A stretch of 64,000 nt of DNA from Torreya grandis. Lineage: Eukaryota > Streptophyta > Pinopsida > Cupressales > Taxaceae. Each line of letters starts with the position of its first letter. Positions within the stretch are counted from its first letter, which is position 1. The stretch covers positions 1,150,501 through 1,214,500 of the forward strand of contig JARHVA010000123.1 of the NCBI GenBank assembly GCA_037957365.1, written 5' to 3'. The notes beneath the pieces were generated by a model. The model was not told the DNA's origin. It made no database searches and worked only from the letters and a program-made list of their open reading frames with translations. Shown here piece after piece: positions 49,337 to 60,819 of the stretch. The position numbers were made by a program, and so were the translations under genes.

Positions 49337-49339
49337 GTG

Positions 49340-50549
49340 TTGAGACTCGATGAGTCCTGCAGAGGACTCATGGATCTGAACCCGAGCCACCCTGAATGAT
49401 TCCCTGACGAGACTTTTTGTCGACTCGACGAGTCTTGGGAGGTACTCTGGGCAAACTCACAAGTCCCATCCTAGGATTGCCGAGTCCTCGCTGTTTTATT
49501 TTTTTTAATTAACTTTATTTATAATAAAAAATATTGAAAAACAACAAAAATATAACTAAGACTCTTGCCAATCTTGCCCTATTACTTGTGGAAAATCTAT
49601 CTAGACTCTGCGAAAAAAGAAACACGAAAAGTAATTATGGCATGCTCAAAAATAGGAGGCAGACCCAGGCAAACCCAATGTTTTACAATGTATCAAGTTC
49701 AACCTAGGTAGATCCAGTGTTTTACAAAATTGCCACAAGGGTAATTAGAGTTCAATCCCAGACCTAACAGAGCATCCAAATCAAATAATTGAGTTAAATT
49801 TAGATATAGTCCAAATAGCATGCAATAGCATTCCCTAAGACTCAGAGAGATTGTACTAAATCACTGAGCTTTCCTGAGCATAGAACTCAGAAATTGCATG
49901 GTAGTAAGAACCACAATTATGAAACTGGATCTTTATCAACTGAAAACAAAATTTAAAACTTCCAATATCCTTCTTGCCATATTTTGAGCAAAATAGTTAA
50001 CACTTTTACTCAGTAGAGTTTTATTCTATCCATGCTTCCTGTATATTTGAACATATATTTCAAAAGAAGATACTAACTTGACTTCCATTGTCATTGCCAT
50101 AGATTGACAATCGACGAAATTACAATATCATGATAGGTATACTGGGCTAGGTCCATTCAATGAGGTTAGCGACCCTAATAAGTTTCCAAGAGATAAAAAC
50201 CACTAGATCAAGAATGGAATTAACCCTGGGTGTTTATATTCTAGAAAATAGAATCATTAGAATGGAGTTCAACATTATAAGGGTATTTATACAATCTTGA
50301 GATTATACATTTATACTGGCTTCTTTATGTTTACATGTGTATGTTAGATGTGATGAACTAGTTTGGAGTGTATTTTTAAGTGGATTTGATATGGAATGCA
50401 TTTTAATAGTTCTTTTTCTCCTAAAATTCGCTATTTTTAATAATTTTTTAAAATTTGTTGAGTCTTGCTAAGTCTTGGCCGAGTCTTTTTGTTGATTCTG
50501 AGTTCAAGCCAAAAATAGGCTTGTTGAGTCTGTCAAGTCCGAGCCTCAA
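49340..50549. mobile_element. Insertion with short terminal inverted repeats in the satellite tract
   Basis: The left end is TTGAGACTCGA, and the right end read in reverse complement is TTGAGGCTCGG (9 of 11 matching). The inside is AT-rich and unlike the tract around it. GACTCG/CGAGTC words cluster at both ends: about 49345-49500 on the left and 50455-50545 on the right. There is no open frame. ACTATAACTATAG on the left and ACTATGCTATAG on the right may be an imperfect target duplication, but they also belong to the direct repeat of the tract. A MITE-like or other non-coding element is likely; the class is not clear. Confidence 0.5.
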
Positions 50550-50950
50550 GACTATGCTATAGAGAGTTGCCCTCAACCTTCTACTGTGCATCGAGTGTCG
50601 GATTAGAAATATATAGTTGGTGGGCTCCTAAACCTAAAATATATAATACCTCTAGTCAAGAGCTATATATGATAAGTAGGTCATTGTCATTAATATAGGG
50701 TGTCGACACTGACTAACTATATACATATGGGGTGCCGACTCCCAACTGATTGATTGACTAACTATCTCTCGCCATATACAAATAAGAAGGGACCCTCGCT
50801 CTCCTTGACTTCAATCCCCCAATGCCTACCACCCCCCTCCCACCAACCAACCCAAATCAATAGGTAGGAGACCCTCTATTTCTATTTGGGGCACTTGAGA
50901 GCCTAGACTGGACTCAACCCTCGACCTCCTAATTCAAACATACAAATAGC
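50550..50950. repeat. Satellite-like tract, right part
   Basis: It resumes the theme of 45389-49339 (CCCTCAACC, CTATATAG, TATATATGGGGTGCCGAC) and ends in a C-rich stretch, CCCCCCTCCCACC, near 50830. Confidence 0.55.
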
Positions 50951-53900
50951 TACCTTCGGTTGAGTGGTTATAGACATCCAATTCCTAACACCATTGTGTT
51001 TGAATTTGTCAGTCTTACTCAAAATTTGTGAAAATGCACAAATTGGGTCAAAATCACTTAAACGCACTAAATGGTTCGAACTTGTCATATACAAATGTTG
51101 ATTTAAGCTAATGTATCTCTAAATGAGGTAATGCATTTTATGTGATTATTAACTTTGATCAAATCATTTCGAGTCAAAATGATGAAAATGCATTTTGGTG
51201 TTCTGGATCATTCTTTTCTTCTAATTTAGAAGCACATGACACGTACATGTGTTATTTTGTGTCGACAACATCCTAAATGGGGCATTGGTCCATATGCAAC
51301 TAACATCGCCTTCTAATTCTTCTCCAATCAAATTACGACCTAGTAATATGACATTCTAACTAGTTGGATTAATTATGTGCAACCAATTTCCAAACAATTG
51401 CATAAAAATTGATTAATCTCACTTAGGCAAATTAATCCAAATTAAGAGCTTAAGTGAAAAATCCATAGAAGTTATTGAATATCTTTTAATTGGAAATTGA
51501 TTCTTAATATCTGCATCATCAAATGACATCATTTGTGGGGTGGCATCCATAAGCCATAAATGCAACAAATATCAAGTTTAAAGCCTCGCATGTCTCCTTA
51601 ATGCCCCTTCCAAATATTTATGTGGGTATTTATGGATATTATCTCCAAAATTAGATTAATTCATGGTCACACATCTTGATCTCAAGATAAATGGTCATGG
51701 TTGATTTTGATCAATCTCAAAAATTTATAAATAAGAGGGCCAAGACCACCATTTTTAAGCTTCATTTGTGGAAACTTATTATGCAAAATTGTCTCCACAA
51801 GCCATTTGTATGTAGTGTTTAAGATAGCTTCATTTATAGGCATACATTTGATTTCATATCATGAGCCTAGTTTCATTGGTGCACAAAAGATGATGGAGGA
51901 GCTTTGCCTTGCATCATTGATGAAGACTTGAGCACCAAATCAAGAGAAAAATCATGTTTTGAGCCGCATTTGGGTGATGGGATGCTCTTGGAAAGGTATT
52001 GTGTATGTTTTCTTTCAATATCTCTTAATTGTCATTTGCCAAACCCCATCAAAAGAGTTGGCTTAGCTTGTTATGTTCTTATGCATTTTTTTTGAGTTTT
52101 CATGACTAATGTTTGAACTAACCATCTTTGTAATCCATCTCTACATCTTGGCATGCCCGATTGGACCATGCATCCCAATCAAGCAAAGAAGACACTTTGG
52201 CAATCTTAGATTTTCTTAAAAGTCTGTAAAAATCATTAAAAATCAAATTTTTATTATTATTTCTCGTGTTTTTAGATTTTTTGTTGATACACAAGTCAAG
52301 TCACATAGTGACTGACGTCGGTTATGTATAACTGGCATTGGTCCTGATTAATTAGCATTGGTTCTTCTGTAGGGAAAAACATGGAGAAAAATCACTTTTT
52401 AGAGCTTTATTCAAAATTGCAGGTTGTCATTTTGAGTTTTTAAGTCTCTCTCTGAACATTATATTTGCATGATCTAGAGCTTTGCTGGAGATTTTATTCT
52501 AACTTGGGCTAACAAGTGTTTTTGTAAAAAAAAAATTCCTAAGGGTTCATAGGTAACCAATATCGGTTTTTATCGATCGACATCGATTTGTTTATGACCG
52601 ACATTTGTCTTGCTACAACCATCATCAATCACTGTTGACCGACATCAATCTCTGCGTTTTAAAAACAAAGAACACGAGAGCAAGTTTTGAAAACTTGCTT
52701 GTTTCATTAAAAATTGTGCTTCTAAGCAGAAGGAAACTCTCTAACATTTATAGGTCTTGCATGGAAAAGTGTTGAATTTGAATTTATTTAAGTCTTGAAC
52801 CTTCCCTTTGGTGTTTAAAAGGAACCTAGATGTTTTTAAGTTAAATTGTTTTGTGAAGTTTTGCAACTAAGGCCAAGGGACCAAAAAATTCATCAAACAC
52901 TTTGGTGTTTAAAATTAACATTCACTTAAATTGTAAAGTCTTCAAAAAGTGTTGTTTTATGCAAGATCATCTATTACTTGTTTATTTTTTGTGCAAAATG
53001 AAGAGTGTGTATGCTCTCCCCCCATCCCCTTTAGGGAACTTGGGTGATCAAAAACGTCTTTTCCTTGCAATTGTGCATTTGTCCAAGGTGTAAAAGAATG
53101 TTGTCAAGGCTCTCCCCAAAACCCATATGGTTTGGGTGATCTAAAAGCAACCTCTAAAGTCTTTTCACTTAGTTTTATTTTATGCAATTTGGTTTGTGGA
53201 GGGAAGTTCATAACTTCTTCACAAGTTTTTTAGAGAAGCTTTGATCTCGGGTTTCATTTTCTAGCATTGTTTCAACCCTGTTCCATGGTGGGGTATATAA
53301 ATCAAGAAACATATACTACGAGAGCTAGAAGGTTGAGTGGCTAACCTCTCCTTTCGTAACAAAAATTCGAGTCAGGTCTGGGTAACCAAGGGATTCCACT
53401 AAATAGTACACGGATGGAATCACTATGCAAATGAATAGACTCTTGCATATTAAGTTAATCGGTATAAACTCAATTGACGTGAGGCATCTCTAGTGTTAAT
53501 CACACTTGAGACCATCTAGACAGTCAAAAATTTAAGTTTTAGAATAACTCCACTTGCCGTGGATATATTGTTGATGCAAAGCGAGTAGCTCGAAGGTCCA
53601 TGTCATCGTAAAATCTCTTGGGAGAAGGGGGTGTAAAAACCCTACTACTTCATGCGCTTTTATTTTTGGATTAACACTTAAAATCCTCCCAAGAGAACAT
53701 TTATAGATGGATTTCAGCAATACGAAGCAATCTTGTCAGTTTAGGGTATAAGACGATTTACTTAGTTGTATTTGTCTTTTTCTTTACTTGATTGGTCATT
53801 GTTTCAGTCTAAAACTTGTTTGTAAACAAAACACGTCAACCAAACACATTTGTTGCCCACCATTTCTTGAACAAGGGAAGCATTACGCTAGTCAAATCCA

Positions 53901-54649
53901 AATCATCTTTTGCCTTGTTCAAATCCTCATCTTAAAAAATTGTTTGTATTGTTTAAACAACGTTGTTATGCTGTCCATTTGAGTCTAAACCATTTTCCAA
54001 AAATCTTTAAGTCCACTTTTTTAATTTAAATTCGGAATCTCATCTTTCTATGTTCTGGGCCAAGGTGTTAATTGGTTTACCATTTGCACTTGAATTGAGT
54101 TAACTTGGATATGATTCCCCATTTGGGTTGAAGGCCATTTCTAGACTCATTATCATTTGATCATTGTGAACTTAGGTCATCTAGTGTATCGGTCACACTT
54201 GTTCTAGAACACATTTTACTCCACCTCCTATTACCATGTGGCAGCATTATGCTGCCCATTTGGTTTTAGTTTTATACTTAGGAATTCTTGCATGTTTTCA
54301 CATCTTGAGTTTCTTAGTTCGCATTGTTACCTTCTTAATCTAAAGGACTTTCTTCTAATTTTCTACTATCAACTCGTCGAAGTTGAACTAGATTTTATGA
54401 TATTGACGTATCTCCAAACCCACGTTTGGTGTACTATTTTACACTTAGGTTTTTGAGTTATCATACCCTCTTCTAATTTAACAATTTCAACCCACCAAAG
54501 TTGAGTAATTTCGTGAACCATTTTTTCTAATTGTGTGGTACTATGCCGGCTTCTTTTTATTATAGTCTCTTTTTGCCTTGTCATTTGTTTGGAGAAATCC
54601 AAAACACACCTTGTTAAAATGTTTGCAATTTTTTTTCCAAATGTTAGCA
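50951..54649 (+). other. Non-coding stretch before the gypsy gag; probable leader or decayed LTR
   Basis: I see no gene. It holds AT-rich sequence, a cluster of GACATCGAT/GACATCAAT variants near 52570-52650, and a GGGTATATAAATC element near 53291 that could be a TATA box. Its place directly before a gypsy-type gag suggests a 5' LTR plus long leader. I could not define LTR ends or a PBS. Confidence 0.35.
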
Positions 54650-55930
54650 AACGTAGAGAACAACATTTTAGACATGATGCAGAGGTAAACTCGTAGTGGG
54701 GTCCCTTACGACCCTAGCTATGAGGATGAACACTTTTATGATGGACATGACAATTCCGTGGGCTTTGAAGACATTCCCAAACTGTTGGATTTGAGGAAGA
54801 TTACTTTGAACATCAACCCCTACAAGACAAAGATGAAACATTCCTAAGGTTGATAGAATTTGGCGCTAGATTGCCATCAGACTTTCCTATGGAACAGTTT
54901 CATACCTTGGTTAGGTTAGATGAACAACAGTGAGAATAATTTATTGCTAATATTGCAAAAACAAATGTTGTATTTTCTAGCAAAGGAAAGGAAGTGCTTA
55001 TAGAGTCAAAACCTATTGATCAAGATCTTGTAACCAAGATCAAAAAGATAAGTCAACGATCTGCATAGTAATTTATTGTGGATTTGACAAACTCTTTAGT
55101 TGTCACTTCAATACACAATGACACTTCCAAGGAGCAAGGGAATGTGGTAGAACCAACACAAAACACTTTAGTTGAAAACACACCTACGATGGATCAAGAT
55201 GTCTCAATTGAACAATCTAAGTCCCAAGAGGTTCCGCAACATGCTTCGCTAGACACGAAGCATACATTTTTCAATCATCTAGAACCTCTTGTCCCTTTGC
55301 AAAACCATGGACCAAAACATTCAATACATATTGAGGAAATTGTTCAAAATAATTTGGCTAGTTTGTCTCAACCATCGCATACTTTGGTGAATAGACCACA
55401 GACTCCTCAAAATCAATAGAACATTTATAATTCCAGATGGCTGACTTCAAGGAATGTTAATCAACCCAAAAATCAATGACTCACTTGACTCAAGGAGAAA
55501 ACCAAAATAAAGTTGTAGATTATTGGGTGTACATCCCTAACAAATCCATGCAACAAGGGTACATACCACCCCAACAAAATTATATTCCACCCACTAATGC
55601 ACCAAGCATGCAAGAGTGGAATTCGATGAAAGAAATTGTGTCACGATTGGAGATAGGAAACATAATTAAGAAGTACAAATTCAACAAGATGTCCATATCT
55701 ATTTGATTTGAGCATTCTCCAAGTCCCCTTTCTACCTCATTTTGGGGCACCCAAATTAGACAAATACAAAGGAAAGGGTGACCCTCATGAACACATTCAA
55801 ACATTTTTTGTGTTATGCCAAGAGGTAGCTTACAACAACATTGATTTGCTTTGCTTGTTTCTATTGGCAATTTGAACAAGGGGATGGTTGACAGTTTGAA
55901 TATCATGATCCAAAAAGCAGTTTGAGGACT
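54650..55930 (+). pseudogene. gypsy-type gag remnant
   Basis: Plus-strand pieces in shifting frames. First come YDPSYEDEHFYDGHD and FGARLPSDFPMEQFHTLVRL. Next is a 113-codon open piece (55078-55419) rich in Q, N, S and T. Near the end, PHFGAPKLDKYKGKGDPHEH then IQTFFVLCQEVAYNNIDLLC is the conserved core of the Retrotrans_gag domain of Ty3/gypsy elements. Several stops show it is dead. The gag is cut off before its zinc knuckle and pol by the copia LTR that starts near 55961. Confidence 0.7.
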
Positions 55931-56089
55931 GAAGAATTGTCATTCTTGTCTAAGGCAGCATGGAATTGTCATTGATGTCCAAAGGTTGATGTCATTGATG
56001 TCATTGAGATTGAATATGATCATGCATTAATGCCAAAGGTTGAGTTGAGCAGACTTGAGTAGATTGGGTTTGTGAAGTGCTCTTACTTA

Positions 56090-56715
56090 TAGATTAAGTA
56101 AAGCAGTCTTAAAACTCCGAACTGGTCTAATAAAGCTGGTCGGGTTTATGGAATGACTTTACTTCTTTCATGTTTATAAGTAAAGCAACGTCGAAAACCC
56201 GAAGTGGTCTAGAGGAGTTGTTTGGGGTTTTAAAGTGACTTTACTTGGTCGAGATTCTGGAACGACTTTACTTCTTTATGTTTTATACATCAAGCAATGT
56301 TAAGAACCCAAGTTGGTCTAAGAGGAGTTTATCGGGTTTCCAGGATAACTATACTTCATTTTCATAAGCTAAGCAGTGGGAAAAACTCGAATTGGTTTTG
56401 AGAATCTTTCAGGAGCATCTTACTTCTATTATGATTATAAGCTAAGCAATGTGGGAAACCCAAAAGGGTCCAGCGAAGAGGTGATCGGGGATTTTCAAGC
56501 ACATTACTTCTTTATGTTGATAAGTTAAGTAAAGGTAAAAACCTGAAAGGGTCTAGACGAAGTAATCAGGATTTTGAAGAGGGACTGTTTCTCTCAAGTT
56601 GATAAGTCAAGTAATGTTAAAAACCTGAAAGGGTCTAGAAGAGGCAATCAAGATTATTAATTGGCTTTACTTCTCTTACATACATAAGTCAAGAAGGATG
56701 GAAAACCCGAAATAG
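56090..56715 (+). repeat. About 80-bp repeat, eight degenerate copies, in LTR-B
   Basis: Each unit has a core like TAAGTAAAGCAATGT, then AAAACCCGAAGTGGTCTAGA, a variable part, and GGCTTTACTTCTTTATG. Starts lie near 56096, 56179, 56286, 56369, 56443, 56523, 56607 and 56688. Confidence 0.75.
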
Positions 56716-56724
56716 TCTTGAAAA

Positions 56725-57240
56725 ATTCATTTGGAAGAATTCTTTTGGAAAAAGTGGCAAGGACAATTCTTTCAAAAAAATTGTCAAGTCCTTTTCAAAA
56801 AATTGTCCCTTAACAAAAATCCGAAGGGTACATTCAAAAAGTATGAAGGGTATCTTTTGAACGTTCCGAAGGGCAAATGGACCTTTTCAAAAGTTCGAAG
56901 GGTATCTTTTGAATGTTGCGAAGGACAAGTGGACCTTTTTAAAAAGTCCAAAGGGCAAGTGGACCTTTTCAAAAAGTTCGAAGGGTATCTTTTGAATGTT
57001 GCGAAGGGCAAGTGGACCTTTTTAAAAAGTCCAAAGGGTATCTTTTGAATGTTGCAAAGGGCAAGTGGACCTTTTCAAAAATTCTGAAGGGTATCTTTTA
57101 AACGTTGCAAAGGGTATGTGAACACTTGCAGAAAAGCCGAAGGGTAGATTACAAAAAATCCGAAGGGTATGAGGACCATTAGAAGATTTCCGAAGGGCAC
57201 TTCTGACTATAAGCCAATGACGAATTCTTTCGAAAAAATT
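56725..57240 (+). repeat. About 40-60-bp GAAGGG-type repeat in LTR-B
   Basis: The units combine CGAAGGGTATCTTTTGAA, TGTTGCGAAGGGCAAG and TGGACCTTTTCAAAAAG in varying order, at least eight times. Open frames on both strands (such as 56731-57048 plus and 56784-57011 minus) follow from the repeat and are not genes. Confidence 0.8.
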
Positions 57241-58100
57241 GGAGGACACTTGAGATGAAATGGACTATTAAAAAAGTTCTGAAGGATAGTTTGCAAAATG
57301 GCCGAAGAAGTCCTTGACAGAAAACCCATGGAATTTGTCCCGAAGACAAAGGCCTGCAACAATTTGTATAATGGAACCTTTCGAAGGATTAAAGAAAGGA
57401 TAAAAGATGAGCAAATCTACAAGGATCAATGTTGCAAGGAGCGTTATAAGAATGCCGAAACAAATAAGATCACACCAACATACTGAAGTTTAATGACACA
57501 ATAGAAAGGGTAAAGATTGAGCATATCGAGGACAATCAAAAGGAATGAAAGTGAACCCATCATATAGAAAGCAACGAGATGCAAAAAGGGAAGAAAAAAA
57601 GCTCGATGGTTAATAACAAAGCAAGAATTAAAATACATGTTGCTTTAAAAATCAATAGCTCATGCTTGATCGGTGTATTAGATCCAATGGTGCGAAGCAA
57701 AGCCAGATTACCCTCCGAGTGCACACGCATTTGATAAGTGTCAAGAGGTCATAAGCAAAGATCCAACAAAGAAAAGAACATGCACTTGGCGTGATGAAAG
57801 AAATAAATAGCCCACATTTAATGTGTTCTGTCTGTAAAGGAATAGGTAGAACTGGTGATGAACTCAATATATCTTCATGGAGCTCGAGATTAATGAATCT
57901 AATTGATCGAGGAAGCGGCATAGTTAAGAATAGTAGAATTGCAAATTCCAAAGATAGTAAAGACATTTGAATGTTGTCATTTGAAGCATGAATCGAGACA
58001 TGAAGTCAAAGTCACATTGAATGCAGATCAGAAGCTTGAACCGGTTAAGAGTAGTTGAAGTGTGAACACTTTACAGATAGAAAACCCTAAGATGCATTTA

Positions 58101-58110
58101 TCTATATATG
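58101..58110 (+). promoter_or_regulatory. Candidate TATA box of LTR-B
   Basis: CTATATATGC lies after AAACCCTAAGATGCATTTAT, the same place as TTATATATA in the solo LTR. It is about 630 bases before the LTR end, a plausible position for the element's own promoter. Confidence 0.35.
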
Positions 58111-58737
58111 CTACAAACAGAACATTTGAAAGTGTCTTTTTTGCTGCTTCAGCTATAATAATTAGTGTTAACTCAAAAATTGTCAAGTGAGGACATACGC
58201 AGATAGCGTAAAAAGGCAAAGTAATTAAGGTGTGTCAAAATAGAAGATATCTAGACACAAAAAGAAATAGGCAGAAAAGACGAGAAGGCACATCGTGAGA
58301 AGGTGCAGTTACAAACTAGACTTGTAATAGAGAAACTGAACAAGATTCATTTTGAATCTCTTGTGTATTTTGAAGTTGTAGCTTCATATCTTTGATAGGT
58401 TGGTGCCATCAAAAAAACTAAGTTAGTGCTTAGTTAAGAATTTGATGCTTTCTTAGAGTGGGTGCTCTTGAATGTAACCAGTAAAGTTTGTTTGTGAGAC
58501 ATCTTTTCTGTGAGGCTGGATTAGAATAGTAAATTCTAGCAGCTTTTTTCACCGTGGTTTTTCCCTTTAGATTTTCACGTAAAAATATGATGCTGAGTAT
58601 TCTTGTGTGTGAGTATGATCTCTGCTTTTGTTCTTTACTTGGCACATACATTCTGTATCTTGTTTAAAAGTTTTAAGAACTAGGCTTTTGCTCATCTACT
58701 AATTCACCCCCCTCTTAGTAAAAAGTTGTGTTCAACA

Positions 58738-58751
58738 ATTGGTATCAGAAC
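58738..58751 (+). other. Primer binding site of element B
   Basis: ATTGGTATCAGAAC directly follows the LTR. It fits an initiator methionine tRNA primer with one change at the end. Confidence 0.85.
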
Positions 58752-58807
58752 CTAGGTTCTTTAGGATAAGCTTAATCGGCTTATGTAGATCTTGGTTAGT
58801 GAACACA

Positions 58808-60681
58808 ATGGCCTATCAAGAAGGATTTTCATCAAACAAGGCTCCTCTGTTCGATGGGTCTAACTATGCTTTTTGGAGCATAAGAATGGAAACATAGTTG
58901 TCTTCCCCAAGGTTTGATGTATGGATGTTAGTAGTAAATAGATATACAACTCCTGTTGTAACTCTCGTTGATCAGGTGGCTGATGAGAACAACGTCAAAG
59001 CAAAGAACACTATTTTTTGTGGGTTGTCAAACTTCGAGTTTGTCAAAGTTATGCACTGTCAGAGTGCAAAAGACATTTGGAATAAGTTAAAAGGTATCTA
59101 CGAAGGAGACGACAAAGTGAAACAGGTCAAGCTACAAACACACAAAAGACAATTTGAAAGTCTAAAGATGAATGAAGAAGAAAAGATAGCTGACTACCTC
59201 CTCAGGGTAGATGGAATAGTCAATGCCATAAGAGGACTTGGAGAAACGATAGAAGAATCGACTATTGTCAAGAAGGTTCTAAGATCCCTTCCATCAAGAT
59301 ACGACTCCAAAATTTTTGCTATTAAAGAAGCGATTGATTTGAACAAGCTTACCGTGGACAACTACATAGCACGTTTACAGCCTACGAAATGAGGATGGGA
59401 GAGACAAACATGGTCAAAAGAGAAGCAACCTTCAAAGTAGTAAAGTTTGCAAAAGAAGAAACCTCTGTGCTCGATTCTGAGGAGACTGATGGTGAAGAAG
59501 CCAATTTTTTCAGAAAACTAAAGAGAGGATCAAGTAAGTATAAAGAAAAACATTCATTCAAGTGTTTTAAGTACGGCAAGGTAGGACACTTCGCTGTAAA
59601 ATGTCCATATAATAAGGACAACTCTGAGCAAGTAGAAAGAATCAAAAAGGTGAAACCGCATTATGCTAAGAGGAAAAACTTCTTCAAGAACAAAAAAGGG
59701 CTATATATAAAAGAAGATAGTGACTCAGTGGGAGAGAGTAATAGTGACAGCGCTGACGATGAGCATGATTGTGCCTTTCTAGCTGAGGGAGATGAGTTCC
59801 TATTTATGGTGGAAGAATTCATCTCTTTGAATTAAGAACAAACTGAAGATAAATATTGGGATGAAGGAGAAGGTGAGATTGATCTTGAAAATGAACTTGT
59901 GTGTGCTCTTGAAAAAATTGAAAAACTGAGAAAAGAAAACTCAATGCAAAGGAAGCATGAGAAAAAGGAGCTTGAAAAGGCTAATCAAATGATTGTAACA
60001 CTAAAAACTCAAGTTGAAGAAGCCAACAGGACAGGAGAAGTCGTTAAGATGGATCTCCAGTCCAAATCTAACGAATGTATAAAACTTGAAGCCAAAATAG
60101 TATATCTTTGAGGAAAGAACTTGAGAAGGCAAGAGACCAACTAAACAAAAGCTTAAAGTTGACGAAAGGATCAGAATTTTCTAGTGAACTGATTAGTGCG
60201 CAAAATCCTTCGAATGAAAAGTTGGGTCTTGGATATGATAAAGAAAAAGGATCCTTAGCTTGTACATCAATGAACTTGTATGATAACTTCAAGAAAGGAG
60301 GAGAAGCGAAAGCAATGAATGAGAAGATCAGCAAAGAAGCAAGGAAGGCAAAGATCAGAAAAGACAAAGACTAATCGAAGGAAAGATGCAGAAGGATACA
60401 TCAAAGTGGCAAACCTGAAAAAACAAAAAGGTAAGAGTTTTTGGTATACTACACCAAAGAACATTATAACCAGGTACTGTCTTTCCTTTTATGGTTATTG
60501 TTTTAGCAGTAATCAGTTCGGTCATAGGGCTATTGATTTTAGAGTTTTTCTTACTAAAAGATTTAATTTTGCAAGTAGAAATTCATTTGCTCCTTTGATA
60601 GATTCGAATTTAATATGTTGCAATTGCAATAATTTTGGACATATAGCTAAGTATTGTAGAGCTAATGTTGCAATGACATGA
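58808..60681 (+). pseudogene. copia gag of element B, three zinc knuckles, decayed
   Basis: The ATG at 58808 is 70 bases after the LTR. It reads MAYQEGFSSNKAPLFDGSNY, AFWSIRMET and then a stop. The UBN2 capsid domain is open from 58898 to 59392 (SAKDIWNKLKGIYEGDDKVK; VKKVLRSLPSRYDSK). A frameshift near 59385 leads to a first knuckle, CFKYGKVGHFAVKC, whose second cysteine is tyrosine. An acidic patch follows, then EGEIDLENELVCALEKIEKL and a coiled coil (about 59880-60110). After another frameshift come FYGYCFSSNQFGHRAIDF and CCNCNNFGHIAKYC, the second and third knuckles. The coiled coil plus the last two knuckles is the part that the 1-29599 array carries as its only gene. Confidence 0.85.
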
Positions 60682-60819
60682 AATTACAATTTAGGCAAAG
60701 GCAGGTCTCTAAATGAGAACAGAGTTTCACAGGCCACTCTTAAAGAAAGGAAAAAGGCAAGGGAGAGACCCAAAAAGATGTGGAGAGTGAAAGATCAATC
60801 CCTGATTGCTCAAACGACA

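Larger units (their letters stand above)
45389..49339. repeat. Satellite-like tract of degenerate short repeats, left part
   Basis: No coding frame of note is present. From about 45960 to 47400 variants of CTCAATTGGGATTGATCGACTATG and CTATATATAGGGTTGAGCCTACT recur every 60-130 bases, never exactly. From about 47490 to 48980 the theme changes to variants of GGAGGCTGAGGGC, CCCTCATGCCAACATCTATA and CTATATGGGGC. Both parts are full of CTATATAG-type palindromes. Pure TA runs lie at 45413-45433, 45845-45867 and about 48751-48769. It looks like a decayed minisatellite field rather than a transposon. Confidence 0.6.
55961..58737 (+). repeat. 5' LTR of element B (LTR-B family)
   Basis: It starts near TGGAATTGTCATTGATGTCC and ends AGTTGTGTTCAACA before the PBS. 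It shares with the other LTR-B copies the block around 57650 (CATGCTTGATCGG, AGATCCAATGGTGCG), the CCCTAAGATGCATTTATCTATATATGC region and the CACCGTGGTTTTTCCCTTTAG block (58550). Between about 56090 and 57250 it has two sets of tandem repeats that the other copies lack. Confidence 0.8.

Noticed and set aside
49341..49372. Possible hammerhead-ribozyme core (CGATGAGTCC...GGACTC)
   Set aside because: The strand reads CTCGATGA instead of CTGATGA, and no GAAA follows the hairpin. It is only a short inverted repeat of GAGTCC.
56731..57048. 105-codon open frame in repeats of element B LTR
   Set aside because: It is made of short DNA repeats that are open on both strands, and it lies inside an LTR.
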